Assembly: GCA_021603905.1 (NCBI GenBank)
Contig: BQIU01000010.1
Span: 1 to 64,000 of the forward strand
Reading direction: 5' to 3'
Origin: Nitrospirales bacterium
GTDB lineage: Bacteria; Nitrospirota; Nitrospiria; Nitrospirales; UBA8639
Length of the DNA stretch: 64,000 nucleotides
The translations under genes and the position numbers were made by a program. How positions within the stretch are numbered: position 1 is the first letter of the stretch; each line of letters opens with the position of its first letter. Below, piece by piece: positions 1 to 9,487 of the stretch. The notes under the pieces were generated by a model. That model saw only the letters and a program-made list of their open reading frames with translations. It did not search any database and was not told the DNA's origin.

Positions 1-1
1 T

Positions 2-535
2 CAGCCGGAGGTTGATATTACGGATTTACGGACCCGAGTGGGCATGGTGTTTCAGAAAGTGAATCCGTTTCCCAAGTCGATCTATCAAAACGTCGCCTAT
101 GGGCCGATGTTGCAAAAAGTGAAGAGCCGATCCGCGCTGGATGAGATTGTCGAAAGCAGTCTTCAGGGAGCAGGGTTATGGGATGAAGTCAAAGATCGCT
201 TGCATACCAGTGCGCTCGGCATTTCCGGAGGTCAGCAGCAACGGCTGTGTATTGCCCGGGCATTAGCCGTGAATCCGGATGTTCTCCTGATGGATGAACC
301 CTGTTCCGCACTTGACCCGATTTCGACCGGCAAAATCGAAGAACTGCTGCATTCCCTGAAGGAACGGCTCACGATTGTGATCGTGACCCACAATATGCAG
401 CAAGCCGCTCGCGTGTCTGATAATACGGGATTCTTTTTATTAGGCGAACTGATTGAGTATGATGATACGAAAAAGATTTTTACTAATCCCGGGGATCGCC
501 GTACAGAAGATTATGTCACTGGACGATTTGGGTGA
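2..535 (+). CDS. pstB: Phosphate ABC transporter ATP-binding protein PstB (3' part)
   Basis: ATPase of the high-affinity phosphate importer PstSCAB, acting at the inner face of the cytoplasmic membrane. The reading frame is open from base 2, so the first ATG in the ORF track (base 38) is internal and the Walker A half lies outside the window. Visible in order are the Q-loop region ([11 protein letters not shown], typical of PstB), the ABC signature ISGGQQQRL, Walker B with its catalytic Glu ([13 protein letters not shown]) and the switch histidine (VTHNMQQA). The C-terminal end is complete. phoU follows about 65 bp downstream, as in most pst operons. The Q-loop wording separates it clearly from other ABC ATPases. 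Confidence 0.95.
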   Translation, partial: QPEVDITDLRTRVGMVFQKVNPFPKSIYQNVAYGPMLQKVKSRSALDEIVESSLQGAGLWDEVKDRLHTSALGISGGQQQRLCIARALAVNPDVLLMDEPCSALDPISTGKIEELLHSLKERLTIVIVTHNMQQAARVSDNTGFFLLGELIEYDDTKKIFTNPGDRRTEDYVTGRFG

Positions 536-600
536 CATGGCAGGTGGTCCTCTTTGCATCCTCGATGGTCAACAAATAATGTGTGAATGAAGGAGACACG

Positions 601-1275
601 GTGCAACGTCATTTTGATGAAGAATTATCGGAGCTGAGACAGAAAATATTGCGGATGGGTGCACTGGTTGAAGACCAAATTCGACAAGCGACCCATGCGT
701 TAATTGAACGGGACGACAAATTAGCGCAACAGGTGATTGATAATGATCGAAGAGTCAATACTCTGGATGTTGAAGTCGATGAAGCGTGTCTACAGTTGTT
801 GGCGTTGTATCAACCGGCGGCTCGTGATCTGCGGTTCATCACCACGGCAATGAAAATTTCTACTGACTTAGAACGGATGAGCGATTTAGCCGAAAATATT
901 TGTGAGCGAACAATTGAGCTGAATGAAGAACCGCAGCTTAAACCCTATATTGATATTCCAGCGTTGGCGAATAAAAGTTTACAAATGGTCGGAGAGGCGC
1001 TTGATGCGTTTGTTCGAGGGGATTCTATGCTAGCGCGAAAAGTTCTTGATGATGACGATGAGATTGATGAGTTGAACGAGCAGCTCTTTCGTGAGCTGCT
1101 ATCGTATATGATTGAAAACCCCAAGACGATTTCCCGTGCTATTCGACTGTCATTTATCTCAAAATATATTGAACGTATTGCAGACCACGCGACAAACATT
1201 GCGGAACTTGTCGTGTATTTAGTCGAAGGTAAGATTATTCGGCATACACTTCCTGCTGAATCTGTCGAATCGTAA
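601..1275 (+). CDS. phoU: Phosphate signalling protein PhoU
   Basis: PhoU links the Pst transporter to the PhoR/PhoB two-component system and dampens phosphate uptake. The protein (224 aa) shows the two repeated three-helix units with PhoU metal-site motifs, for example DLERMSDLAENI in the first half and YIERIADHATNI in the second. The ORF track begins at a GTG at 583. I prefer the GTG at 601 because AAGGAG stands five bases before it and the protein then starts as QRHFDEELSEL, the usual PhoU N-terminus. It is the last recognisable gene of the pst block, and what follows is pseudogene debris. Confidence 0.95.
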   Translation: MQRHFDEELSELRQKILRMGALVEDQIRQATHALIERDDKLAQQVIDNDRRVNTLDVEVDEACLQLLALYQPAARDLRFITTAMKISTDLERMSDLAENICERTIELNEEPQLKPYIDIPALANKSLQMVGEALDAFVRGDSMLARKVLDDDDEIDELNEQLFRELLSYMIENPKTISRAIRLSFISKYIERIADHATNIAELVVYLVEGKIIRHTLPAESVES

Positions 1276-1485
1276 GTCATCAATCTCCCCCTCATTTCCT
1301 TCCCTTTAAGTTTTGGCGGTATTGTTTTGTGTCATTTTTCCCTGGACCGCTGCTGATCTGGTCGTGGTCGCACACGAGCCGTTCCCTAGGTTTTTTGAGG
1401 TGCCCTGTAGCAGAGGTGAGTTGCCGGGCTTTTATATTCTCACGGAGATAAACGTGAAGCGCATTCTGAAAGAGGAAATCTTTAG

Positions 1486-1677
1486 GAAATTCGTGATCAG
1501 CTCAAGCTTGACCCTGGGGATCGAGTAGAGTTTCTCGTTGGATCCGACGGACGCATAACGGTGTGGCCGGTGACATCCGATGTGACGACCTTAAAAGGTA
1601 TGATTCCTAAGCCTAAAAACCCTATGACCCTTGAGGCAATGCGAGCGGCTATTCGGCGACAAGGACGACGTTGGTGA
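1486..1677 (+). pseudogene. Remnant of an AbrB/SpoVT-type antitoxin gene
   Basis: Reading the frame of base 1486 gives EIRDQLKLDPGDRVEF followed by LVGSDGRITVWPVTSD and an LKGMIPKPKNPMTLEAM tail ending in RRW and TGA. This is the C-terminal three quarters of a swapped-hairpin AbrB antitoxin of the kind paired with PIN toxins. The expected N-terminal MPxATxTSKGQxTIPK segment cannot be read: a TAG stands directly upstream in frame and the preceding bases look rearranged. The stop overlaps the start of the adjacent PIN remnant (GTGA), preserving the operon arrangement. It is not in the ORF track because no start codon remains. Confidence 0.75.
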
Positions 1678-2050
1678 CGGGCATTGACCCCAATGTGCGT
1701 GTACGCTATTTGGTGCAAGATGATCCAGTCCAGGCCAAGGCGGCTACCCACTTTATTGAGCGAGAATGCACGCGAGATGACCCTGGGCTTCTTCATCACT
1801 TAGTGTTATTAAAACGGTGTGAGTGTTAGATGGTTGCTATGATCAGACCAAGGAAACCCTGATGAAAACGATAGTGCAACTGCTACGTGTGTCGCAGGTG
1901 GTGTGGAAAGCCTTAGAAGATTGTCGAGAAGGAGCCGCCGATTTTACCGATTATTTGCTGAGTCGGATTCATGAAGCTCAGGGTTGTTCTACCACGGTCA
2001 CGTTTGACCGTGCGGCCGGAAAAGCTTCAATGTTTACGTCATTGAAATAG
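1674..2050 (+). pseudogene. Frameshifted PIN-domain toxin remnant (VapC-like)
   Basis: The first half reads from GTG 1674 as TGIDPNVRVRYLVQDDPVQ, closely matching the N-terminus of PIN ribonuclease toxins (GIDTNVLVRYLVQDDP) including the first catalytic Asp. It stops at a TAG near 1830. The second half continues in another frame from about 1823 (CYDQTKETL onward, then FTDYLLSRIHEAQGC and TFDRAAGK), which is the C-terminal half of the same family with its later acidic residues. A frameshift and a small internal loss around VWKALED separate the halves. With the antitoxin remnant upstream this is a dead toxin-antitoxin pair between phoU and ppk1. Confidence 0.75.
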
Positions 2051-2099
2051 AACTAGTGCGATAGACAGTATTGTGGAATTGACGCGTAGAATGCTGTTG

Positions 2100-4256
2100 T
2101 CAAGTTTGTTGCTCCTCTTTCAAGATAGTACGGTCTTTCCAGTGATTGACAAACCAGTCTTGCGAATTAAACGCATCCTCTTCAGACTTTGGCGTGAGAC
2201 GTTGATAGCTGCCTGTTGACGTGAGTTTTCTCGCCTTAGTGTTGTCACGGAGGTGAATGTGCAGGATATTCTGGATGAGGAGATCCTTCAGTGACTGATG
2301 TTCTATGGGAAATAACACTTCGACTCGACCATCCAGATTTCTGGCCATGAGGTCGGCGCTCCCCAAGAACATCTCGTCTTCTCCGCCATTCTGAAAGTAA
2401 TACATACGGGAATGTTCAAGGAATCTTCCGACGATGGAGGTAACCGTAATAGTTTCACTCACGCCAGGGATGCCGGGCCGTAAGCCACACACGCCTCGAA
2501 TGACTAAATCAATTGTTACGCCAGCTTGAGACGCATGATAGAGGGCATGAATGCAGGCTTGATCGACTAAGGCGTTCATTTTAAATGCAAGATAGCCGTC
2601 ACCATGTTCCTGATGCCGGGCGATCTCACGATCGATCCGGCTGAGAATTTCCTTGCGCATGGAATGCGGGGCAACCAGGAGTTTGTTATAGGTCTCTTTG
2701 CGGGAATATCCGGTCAGGGCATTAAATAAGTCAGCGACATCGGTGCCGATGGCGTCATCACATGTAAAAAAGCTGAAATCCGTATAGATACGGCTGGTCA
2801 TGGGATTGTAGTTTCCTGTCCCCAAGTGTAAATAACGGCGAAGTCCGTCGTGATCTTTTCGGACCACCATGCAAAGTTTGGCATGCGTCTTCAGCCCACG
2901 GACGCCATAGACCACGTGGACGCCTTCATCTTCTAATTTTCTGGCCCACTCAATGTTGTTCTCTTCGTCAAACCGTGCTTGCAATTCGAAGAGCACGGCC
3001 ACCTGTTTTCCATTTTCTCGAGCTTCCATCAGGGCTTCGACAATCGTCGAGTTGGCTCCCACCCGGTAAAGTGTTTGTTTAATCGCCAGGACATGTGGAT
3101 CATTGGCGGCTTCTCGAACAAAATCGACAATGGGGAGAAAATTGTCATAGGGATGAAAGAGGAGATGGTCTTCTTGGCGAATCGCTGAAAATAGATTATC
3201 TCGATTCGCTAAGCGTTCCGGAATTGTGTTGAGAAATGGCGGGAATTTCAGCTCGGGCCTGTCAATCTGCAGCAATTCCATGAGGCTTGAGAGTCCTGGA
3301 GGAAAGTCGTAGGTGAAGACTTGATACGGCGCGAGATTGAGATTTCTGACTAAAATATTTCGAATATGATCGGGTGTTTGTTGGTCCAATTCCATTCGGA
3401 CCACTGACCCGAAATGGCGCAGGTCAACCTGTTCTTCAATGGTTGAAAGGAGATCGGCTGCTTCGTCTTCTTCGATGGCCAAGTCGGCGTCACGTGTAAT
3501 ACGGAATAGGTACGAAGCCTGAATCGTTAAGCCTGGAAATAGCAAGTCCAGGTTGGCCGTAATGATATCCTCAAGCCAAACAAAGTGATACGCGTTCGAA
3601 GTGGGGGATGTGTCATTTTTCTGATTCTTTTGAGGAGTGTCATCCTGAGGAATACGGATCAGCCGTGGGAAGTTGTTTGGGACTTTGACTCTAGCAAAAC
3701 ATTCGCCTCGCTCAGAATCGTGCGCGACGACCGCCAGATTGAGTGTGAGATTCGAAATGTGTGGAAATGGATGCGACGGGTCAAAGGCCAGTGGGGTCAG
3801 GGCAGGAAAAATTTCTTGTGAAAAGTATTGCCGTAAGGTCTCACGTTGCGTCGAAGACAGTTGGTCATACCGAAAGAGGCAAATATTCGCATCATGCAGT
3901 TTGTGGAACAAATCGTTTTCCCAGCATTTGGTGATGCGCGTGAGTTGACTCAGGAGTTTTTGCCGGACAGCACTTAATTGGTCAGAGGGAGCCATGCCAT
4001 CTGGCGGGCTTTCGACGACTCCGCTGGTGACTTGTTCGCGGAGGCCAGAAATCCGAACCATAAAGAATTCATCTAAATTACTAAAGAAAATGGCTAGAAA
4101 CTTCGCACGTTCTAAGAGTGGTTGACTGTGGTCTTCAGCCTCTTCAAGGACACGCTCATTAAATTCCAGCCAACTGAGTTCGCGGTTGAGATAGAGTTTG
4201 GGATCGTAGAGATCGACCTCTGGTTTAGGGGTGTTTTGTGTATCTGAGTCTGTCAT
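2100..4256 (-). CDS. ppk1: Polyphosphate kinase 1
   Basis: PPK1 reversibly transfers the gamma phosphate of ATP to polyphosphate. The protein (718 aa, normal size) has the N-terminal NRELSWLEFNERVLEEA motif, an early FFSNLDEFFMVR helix region, and the two phospholipase-D-like catalytic histidine regions (VYGVRGLKTHAKLCMVVR and the later DLVIRGVCGLRPG segment). The ORF track extends it to 4472, but that would overlap the upstream gene by about 170 bp. The ATG at 4256 (MTDSDTQ) fits the family and leaves 49 bp after the CYTH-CHAD stop. Both genes are probably one minus-strand operon for polyphosphate synthesis and binding. Confidence 0.95.
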   Translation of the reverse strand: MTDSDTQNTPKPEVDLYDPKLYLNRELSWLEFNERVLEEAEDHSQPLLERAKFLAIFFSNLDEFFMVRISGLREQVTSGVVESPPDGMAPSDQLSAVRQKLLSQLTRITKCWENDLFHKLHDANICLFRYDQLSSTQRETLRQYFSQEIFPALTPLAFDPSHPFPHISNLTLNLAVVAHDSERGECFARVKVPNNFPRLIRIPQDDTPQKNQKNDTSPTSNAYHFVWLEDIITANLDLLFPGLTIQASYLFRITRDADLAIEEDEAADLLSTIEEQVDLRHFGSVVRMELDQQTPDHIRNILVRNLNLAPYQVFTYDFPPGLSSLMELLQIDRPELKFPPFLNTIPERLANRDNLFSAIRQEDHLLFHPYDNFLPIVDFVREAANDPHVLAIKQTLYRVGANSTIVEALMEARENGKQVAVLFELQARFDEENNIEWARKLEDEGVHVVYGVRGLKTHAKLCMVVRKDHDGLRRYLHLGTGNYNPMTSRIYTDFSFFTCDDAIGTDVADLFNALTGYSRKETYNKLLVAPHSMRKEILSRIDREIARHQEHGDGYLAFKMNALVDQACIHALYHASQAGVTIDLVIRGVCGLRPGIPGVSETITVTSIVGRFLEHSRMYYFQNGGEDEMFLGSADLMARNLDGRVEVLFPIEHQSLKDLLIQNILHIHLRDNTKARKLTSTGSYQRLTPKSEEDAFNSQDWFVNHWKDRTILKEEQQT

Positions 4257-4305
4257 AGTTTGCTCTGCTTGGGTTATTGGTAACTGGGTGAGTGTGAACT
4301 CTTTT

Positions 4306-5760
4306 TTACCCCAATGTAGCCTTGGCGCGTTTTTTGACTTTTCCCCATCGGTTGGGGAAAGCCCTCCGTGCTTGCACACGTCGACGGCGGAGACGTTCGA
4401 CAATAAGGCCTGCGGTAAACGCTGAACTGATGTGTTGAGTTGTGCGAAGAAAGGTCTGTAATTGTTCTTCAATCATGACCGTATCTTGGTGTTCGCCTAA
4501 GAGATCTTGAAGTTTCCGTACTTGACGAATGAGTTGAGAGGCCGATTTGCCTGTGCACGGTTCTGCCAGCTCAGTGGCATATCTGACTCGTTTTGCACGA
4601 ATGCGGAGACGGTGAAGATCTTCATCGTTATACGCTTTAGGTAAATTATCTACGGCTTTTTCGAGTTTGTCGAATTCCTTCTTTGCAAGGTCTTGAAGCG
4701 CAACATGTAGAGTCATGATGTCCATATGTTGTATGGACGACTGTAAGTGATCGAGGAGCGTAAGATAACGCGGACTTCGCAGTGCGTCTAACATCGTAGT
4801 GTGAGCCTCAGCGCGTTGTGAGGCTAACTGGTTAAGAAGAGAAGTATAGGCTTCTTGTTCCGATGCTGTCAGAGTTTGCGTTTCGCGCTGAAGTTTCTCA
4901 AGTAAGACATCGAAATCACGAACCCGACCGAGAGTTGACGCGAGCCAGCCTATTTCTCTCCGTATCGTTGGGTTCCATGTTGAGTTTGAGGCGGGCTGGA
5001 TCGTTCGAAGGATAGCCCGAGCCCGTCTCGTGGCAACGCGCATTTGATGAAGATCTTCTTGGTCGCGTCCTAAGCGTGTGCCCGGATCATGCCGGAGAAT
5101 TTCGTCAAGCTGTTGCTTCAGCCGTAATTGGACATGCTCTCCTGGATGAGCTGATGCATCCAGTATCTGTTTCTGTTCAGGGTACTTGAGGTCGAGGGCC
5201 TGGCAGAGCTGTGGACGGATATTTTTCGTAACTGCCCCGGCCGTTTTTAATTGTGTCGTAATGTGCTTGAGGTGTTTGTTCGTGCCGTCGATGAGCATGA
5301 CTCGAAGCTCGGTCAAGCGTTTGCGAATCCGACGGTCCTCTAAAAGCGCAATGTGATCTTTCGTCAGTTCTGCGAGGGTACGATCATCTTCTCGTATCTG
5401 ATACGTATGTCTTTCTGTTCGAAGTTTGGCGATTGCCGTTGGGGCTTGCCCTCGAAGGAATGCAAATAAGAGATCAGCTAATTCTGGGGGGAGTTTAGGT
5501 GACCCATGAGAAATTTCCAGCATACCGCTTGCCCCGGATTTTGGGATCATCAACTGCCATGAGCCCTTGCCCTGTTCGACACGCCGTCGTAACGTGATAC
5601 CGAGTCGAGTCAAGTCATAATTTTGGGTATCGTAGTATGTTGAGGTAAAAACCCGTTTATGTAGAACGTGATGGGTCAGATGTTCGGGCAGACAAAATCC
5701 GGCAGGAGCACCTAGTCTGACATCTTGTTCCGGATGGTGTTTACATGTAGAAAGACACAT
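4306..5760 (-). CDS. CYTH and CHAD domain protein
   Basis: The 484-aa protein has an N-terminal CYTH triphosphate-tunnel domain (TSTYYDTQNYDLTRLGITLRRR, then QGKGSWQLMIPKSG) and a C-terminal all-alpha CHAD domain with regular basic helices (LHQMRVATRRARAILR; LHRLRIRAKRVRYATEL). CHAD domains bind polyphosphate and target proteins to granules, and CYTH domains hydrolyse triphosphates. The usual N-terminal ExExK signature is conservatively altered to EQDVR, so catalysis may be reduced. It sits directly upstream of ppk1 on the same strand, the classic partnership. Cytosolic, with no signal peptide. Confidence 0.9.
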   Translation of the reverse strand: MCLSTCKHHPEQDVRLGAPAGFCLPEHLTHHVLHKRVFTSTYYDTQNYDLTRLGITLRRRVEQGKGSWQLMIPKSGASGMLEISHGSPKLPPELADLLFAFLRGQAPTAIAKLRTERHTYQIREDDRTLAELTKDHIALLEDRRIRKRLTELRVMLIDGTNKHLKHITTQLKTAGAVTKNIRPQLCQALDLKYPEQKQILDASAHPGEHVQLRLKQQLDEILRHDPGTRLGRDQEDLHQMRVATRRARAILRTIQPASNSTWNPTIRREIGWLASTLGRVRDFDVLLEKLQRETQTLTASEQEAYTSLLNQLASQRAEAHTTMLDALRSPRYLTLLDHLQSSIQHMDIMTLHVALQDLAKKEFDKLEKAVDNLPKAYNDEDLHRLRIRAKRVRYATELAEPCTGKSASQLIRQVRKLQDLLGEHQDTVMIEEQLQTFLRTTQHISSAFTAGLIVERLRRRRVQARRAFPNRWGKVKKRAKATLG

Positions 5761-6045
5761 GAAAATACTGAGGAAAGCATATGATGAGTATTAGATGAAA
5801 TTTGAAGGAAATAAAGCAAGTACTCTATCATAACGGTTTCTGGCAAAAGTGTGAAATTTCATGTCACTCGTCGCTGAGAGTGAAAGAATCCCTGATCTTG
5901 GATGTTATTCTAAACTCATGAAAATTAAAGATTTTTCTTCAATGCAGAATCACGTAACCTTCCTGTGAAGGTTCTCCTGTTCGATGCTACTCAAATGTTC
6001 TCTGTGTTACATAGTCAACTCTGTTGCGATTGACTGTCAGGAACC

Positions 6046-7350
6046 ATGACTAGATTAGCGGTGTTTTTCAACGTGCTGTTTGGGTTTGCTGGGGTATTCT
6101 TGATTTCGTGTTCGATGATTCCTCAGGCATCAGGCCCAGTGCAATCATTCACCTTTGTCTCGCTCATACGATCTGCTGTGCCAGGGAGCATGTCTCCCTG
6201 TGCCCCATTTCTCCTGCCGGAAGGATTCACGCAATCGATTCTTATCCAGGAACGCCCTCTGTGTTCAAATGCAAGAGGTACTCTTGATGTCATTGTCGAC
6301 GCGAGTGATCGAACGGATATGAATACCGTGAATGAAACAGGTTCAGAAGTTGGCCGGTATCTCTATCGTACGCACGAAACTGATGAGGGACGAGGGGCGA
6401 TATCTGCAATGGACTTACAGACGGGTCAAATGACTATTCACATGGGCGAAAAATTTGGTGGCTGGAATCGAATGGATGGAATCGAATGGACGCCATGGGG
6501 AACATTACTGACGGCAGAGGAAACTGGTGCCTATGGCCGGCTGTTCGAATGTCGGGTAGAGCGTTTGCTGTTATCTTGCGTTGATCGCCCGGCTGTCGGA
6601 CGTATGTCTCACGAAGGGATCGCTGTCACACGGGACGGGTCTGTGTATGTGGTAGACGAATTTGATGGCGGGTCGATCTTTAAGTTTGTCTCGGGCACCT
6701 ACGGCGATCTTTCATCAGGTCAACTGTTTGCGCTGAATGTTCAATCCGATGATGTCACGATGTGTTCTGAAACGGCAGGTGTAGGATTTATCCCGACTGG
6801 GAACGCCGAGTGGGTGCCCCTCACACCAGGCCGAGGTCGTGTGGTGACTGATCCGGCATACAATGCGAGAGCGGCCGCACGTGAAGCAAGAGTGACGCAG
6901 TTCTGTCGTCCTGAAGATGTTGAAATCATCGAGGATCATTTATATGTGGCCATGACGACGACACACACGGTCTTTCAAGTATCACTGTCCTCGGAGCAGC
7001 CAGTGGTCACGGAGTATGTCGGAATCAACACGAATATGAACAGTGAAGAATCTGTGCCAGCCTATAGTTTGTCTAACCCGGATAATTTAGCTTCTGATCA
7101 AGCTGGAAATCTTTACATTGTCGAAGATAACGCAGGTGAAAATGATATCTGGATGGCGACTCCGGACATGGATGGCAATGGAGAAGCGGACTCTGTCGTG
7201 TTATTTGCCACGATGACGACTCGTGGTGCAGAAGCTTCTGGTATTTATTTTCCACCTCAGGGACCAACAAGGATGTTTGTGAATGTGCAGCATGCGGATG
7301 ACGGGAATGATATGACATTGGTGATTACACAGGATGGTGAACGGGAATAA
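6046..7350 (+). CDS. PhoX-like (DUF839) lipoprotein
   Basis: Predicted outer lipoprotein of the PhoX/DUF839 beta-propeller family, several members of which are calcium- and iron-dependent alkaline phosphatases. The N-terminus is a lipoprotein signal with lipobox LISC (Cys about residue 22). The family core is clear: RYLYRTHETDEG, GWNRMDGIEWTPWGTLLTAEE, SHEGIAVTRDGSVYVVDEF and a late DNLASDQAGNLYIVED. At 434 aa it is shorter than classical PhoX. The ATG at 6046 follows a weak AGGA. It is divergent from the CYTH-CHAD/ppk1 operon, and its place among phosphate genes supports organic phosphate scavenging, though the substrate is not proven. Confidence 0.75.
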   Translation: MTRLAVFFNVLFGFAGVFLISCSMIPQASGPVQSFTFVSLIRSAVPGSMSPCAPFLLPEGFTQSILIQERPLCSNARGTLDVIVDASDRTDMNTVNETGSEVGRYLYRTHETDEGRGAISAMDLQTGQMTIHMGEKFGGWNRMDGIEWTPWGTLLTAEETGAYGRLFECRVERLLLSCVDRPAVGRMSHEGIAVTRDGSVYVVDEFDGGSIFKFVSGTYGDLSSGQLFALNVQSDDVTMCSETAGVGFIPTGNAEWVPLTPGRGRVVTDPAYNARAAAREARVTQFCRPEDVEIIEDHLYVAMTTTHTVFQVSLSSEQPVVTEYVGINTNMNSEESVPAYSLSNPDNLASDQAGNLYIVEDNAGENDIWMATPDMDGNGEADSVVLFATMTTRGAEASGIYFPPQGPTRMFVNVQHADDGNDMTLVITQDGERE

Positions 7351-7470
7351 TTCACGCAAATGCTGATGTGTGGCTTTCATTCAGAAAAGATTTATAATGA
7401 CGCGTTCTTGCACGATTCCTATGAGACGTTCATGTGCATCGATGCATAATTTTGGGGAGTGAGTGAATTA

Positions 7471-8277
7471 ATGGCTTCTCTAGACATCCCTGACCACATG
7501 GATTTATCGGCGTTACTTCAGGTTGCCGTTCAATCGGCACAGGCACCGGCAGACATTATCCTGAGTTATTTCCAGCAGACCGCTCTTGTCGTTGAAAAGA
7601 AGCAGGATGATTCTCCCGTCACCAAGGCCGACAAAGAAGCTGAACGGTACATTCGGCAACATTTGGGTAAATATTCGTCGCCTGAACCCATCGATATTCT
7701 CGGCGAAGAGCATGGGTTTGAAGAATCCGGGGCACGGTTTCGTTGGGTGATTGACCCCATCGACGGGACGAGAGGGTTTGTCCGCGGTATTCCCCTCTTT
7801 GGCACGATCGTGGCCCTGGAAGACATTCAATCTCAGCGTGCGTTAGTCGGTGCTATCCATCTTCCAGTCCTGAATGTCACATATTCAGCAGCACGAGGAT
7901 TAGGGGCATGGTGTCAGGGGAAACCGCTGAGTGTTTCTTCTATCACTAACATGAAAGACGCCATCATTTCTGTTGGTGACCCTTTGCAGTTTGCCCATGC
8001 GAGGTGTGACGCGGCGTATCGTCGGCTTGGTGAGTTGTGTTCGTGTTTACGAGGGTATACGGATTGTTTTGGTCATGCTCTGGTGGTAGGCGGATCGCTT
8101 GACGCCATGTTCGATCCTGACCTGAATCCATGGGATGTGCTAGCGACTCAGGTCCTCGTTGAAGAAGCAGGCGGAAAGATGCTGATGCGTTCGTCAGCGA
8201 ACAAAGAGAAAGTTGATGCGTTATTTGGGAATCCTGATCTTGTCAATTTTCTTTCTCAGGAACTATGTTTTTCGTAG
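7471..8277 (+). CDS. Inositol monophosphatase family phosphatase (HisN/CysQ-like)
   Basis: Mg-dependent, Li-sensitive-type sugar or nucleotide phosphatase of about 268 aa. The metal-binding motifs are present: SPVTKADKEAE, then GEEHG, then the hallmark WVIDPIDGTRGFVRG, and NPWDVLATQVLVEEAGG near the C-terminus. The stretch GYTDCFGHALVVGGSLDAMFD resembles histidinol-phosphate phosphatase (HisN) and related enzymes more than CysQ, but the substrate cannot be fixed by reading. The track starts at GTG 7459. ATG 7471 is preferred because a GGGGAG lies 11 bases before it, while it directly abuts the GTG. No obvious operon partner. Confidence 0.85.
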   Translation: MASLDIPDHMDLSALLQVAVQSAQAPADIILSYFQQTALVVEKKQDDSPVTKADKEAERYIRQHLGKYSSPEPIDILGEEHGFEESGARFRWVIDPIDGTRGFVRGIPLFGTIVALEDIQSQRALVGAIHLPVLNVTYSAARGLGAWCQGKPLSVSSITNMKDAIISVGDPLQFAHARCDAAYRRLGELCSCLRGYTDCFGHALVVGGSLDAMFDPDLNPWDVLATQVLVEEAGGKMLMRSSANKEKVDALFGNPDLVNFLSQELCFS

Positions 8278-8550
8278 GTGGATCCATTGCCTGGCAGGAA
8301 ACAGCTCGATCTGGTTGTTCTCACGAGAAGAATGCTCGTGTCCTTTCTTGGGTGAAGATATATCGTGGGTGCGCACGTGCAGGTTGACTGTGGCTAGAGA
8401 CGTTGTCTTCTCAGTCACTTGAAGCTGTCCAAGATGTTCCTGAGATTTTGAGTGAAAACGCATCGCTTGGTACAGAGAGTTAGCCATCCGAACAATTTTA
8501 GACTGGACAAGGATAAGGAATGATTGGCAACGAATGTTCAATGGGTACAT
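8263..8550 (-). CDS. Small hypothetical protein, doubtful
   Basis: A 95-aa frame that I do not recognise, basic and hydrophilic after a short hydrophobic stretch near the N-terminus (SFLILVQSKIV). Its only positive evidence is a good Shine-Dalgarno (AAAAGGAG six bases before the ATG). Its end overlaps the 3' end of the phosphatase gene on the other strand by 15 bp. A second weak frame (8538..8879, TTG start) overlaps its start by 13 bp. Both could be spurious. Confidence 0.3.
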   Translation of the reverse strand: MYPLNIRCQSFLILVQSKIVRMANSLYQAMRFHSKSQEHLGQLQVTEKTTSLATVNLHVRTHDISSPKKGHEHSSRENNQIELFPARQWIHLRKT

Positions 8551-9015
8551 TCTTTCTCCTTTTCGTTGATGATCAAATAATTGGGACGTCGAATCGATGA
8601 GGTTTCCTTGGTGTGACGGATTTCTTCACGGCCAATACGTGAATAGACAGAACACAGACATTGAATTGCAATAGGCGAAATTGACCGTGGTCTTGCCCGC
8701 AATGTGTTTGTCCTTAAAATGGAGAGAAGGTCAATATATCGATGTTCTCCTGCATGACGCGGATGACCAAGCCTGGCGGATTCTTGGTCCTTGGCGAGAG
8801 GGTGAGTTTCGCCGTTCCGGGTAGCACACGATTGAGCGAGAGAGGTGAAGAAGGTGGTGTAGGCACCCGTCCCGATCAATCCTGTGGATGCAAGAGGTCA
8901 TATGTTGACCTTCCCTAGCGAGGTGTTCGTAATCAGCGAATCGTGACTCTACTCTCTTGTGCGTTCTCTCGGTCTCCCAGTGATCTTCATATTATAACCC
9001 TCGAGCCCTGTTGGC
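8551..9015. other. Gap with no convincing gene
   Basis: About 460 bp between two minus-strand frames. The only long frame (8538..8879, minus) needs a TTG start, has no recognisable motif and shows no clear ribosome binding site. No hairpin with a T-run, repeat or RNA gene was recognised. Confidence 0.4.
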
Positions 9016-9327
9016 TTAACGGCTTCGTATAGGATCAATTCGACGATAGCCCCGGCGACGTCGTGGTTGAGGTGCCGGTTTTTCTGCTTGTTCGATTGTG
9101 TGATGGTGGTGGATAAGCGGATCACTGACAAATCCACAATTGGCACAGCGGACGCCAATAATCCAAAGCGGATGACATGAATCTTTCATGTCGCAATACT
9201 CTTCCCGAACAATGAGTCCCTGACATCGAGGGCATGTTTCAAAATGCATCGGAGCATTGCGAGATGTTTTATGATTAGATGGATTCCTTGTCAGTACTCG
9301 ATCATCTGGTAGCAAAGGGGCTTTCAC
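9016..9327 (-). CDS. Small zinc-ribbon protein, unknown function
   Basis: A 103-aa protein with two CxxC knuckles spaced about 26 residues apart (CPRCQGLIV and GVRCANCGFVSDP), which should bind one Zn ion. A strongly basic proline/arginine tail (PQPRRRRGYRR) could contact nucleic acid. The GTG at 9327 is preceded by AAGGAG at six bases and is preferred over the internal ATG that begins MHFETCPRC. Short single-gene zinc ribbons of this pattern are frequent in Nitrospira-type genomes (recollection, not checked). Function unknown. Confidence 0.7.
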   Translation of the reverse strand: MKAPLLPDDRVLTRNPSNHKTSRNAPMHFETCPRCQGLIVREEYCDMKDSCHPLWIIGVRCANCGFVSDPLIHHHHTIEQAEKPAPQPRRRRGYRRIDPIRSR

Positions 9328-9487
9328 ATGATACTCCTTAGAATGGGGCGGCGTGTGTTATGGGGGTTGTGTATCATATTCTGAAAGTATAGTGACGGTT
9401 TGTGACAGCCCTGTTAAAGTCAGATTACTAATTTGTAAAACCGGTACGTCGGGACGATGGAGAAATGCGATACCTTGTAGAGTTTAC

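Noticed and set aside
1313-1528. 71-aa ORF after phoU
   Set aside because: No ribosome site or known motif. Its 3' part overlaps the antitoxin remnant in another frame.
5761-6045. Possible Pho box (CTATCAT and CTGGCAA near 5824-5846) in the divergent promoter region
   Set aside because: The half-sites are 16 bp apart and degenerate; the PhoB repeat needs 11-bp spacing.
8538-8879. 113-aa minus-strand ORF
   Set aside because: TTG start, weak ribosome site, unrecognised composition; only its overlap with the next weak ORF speaks for it.
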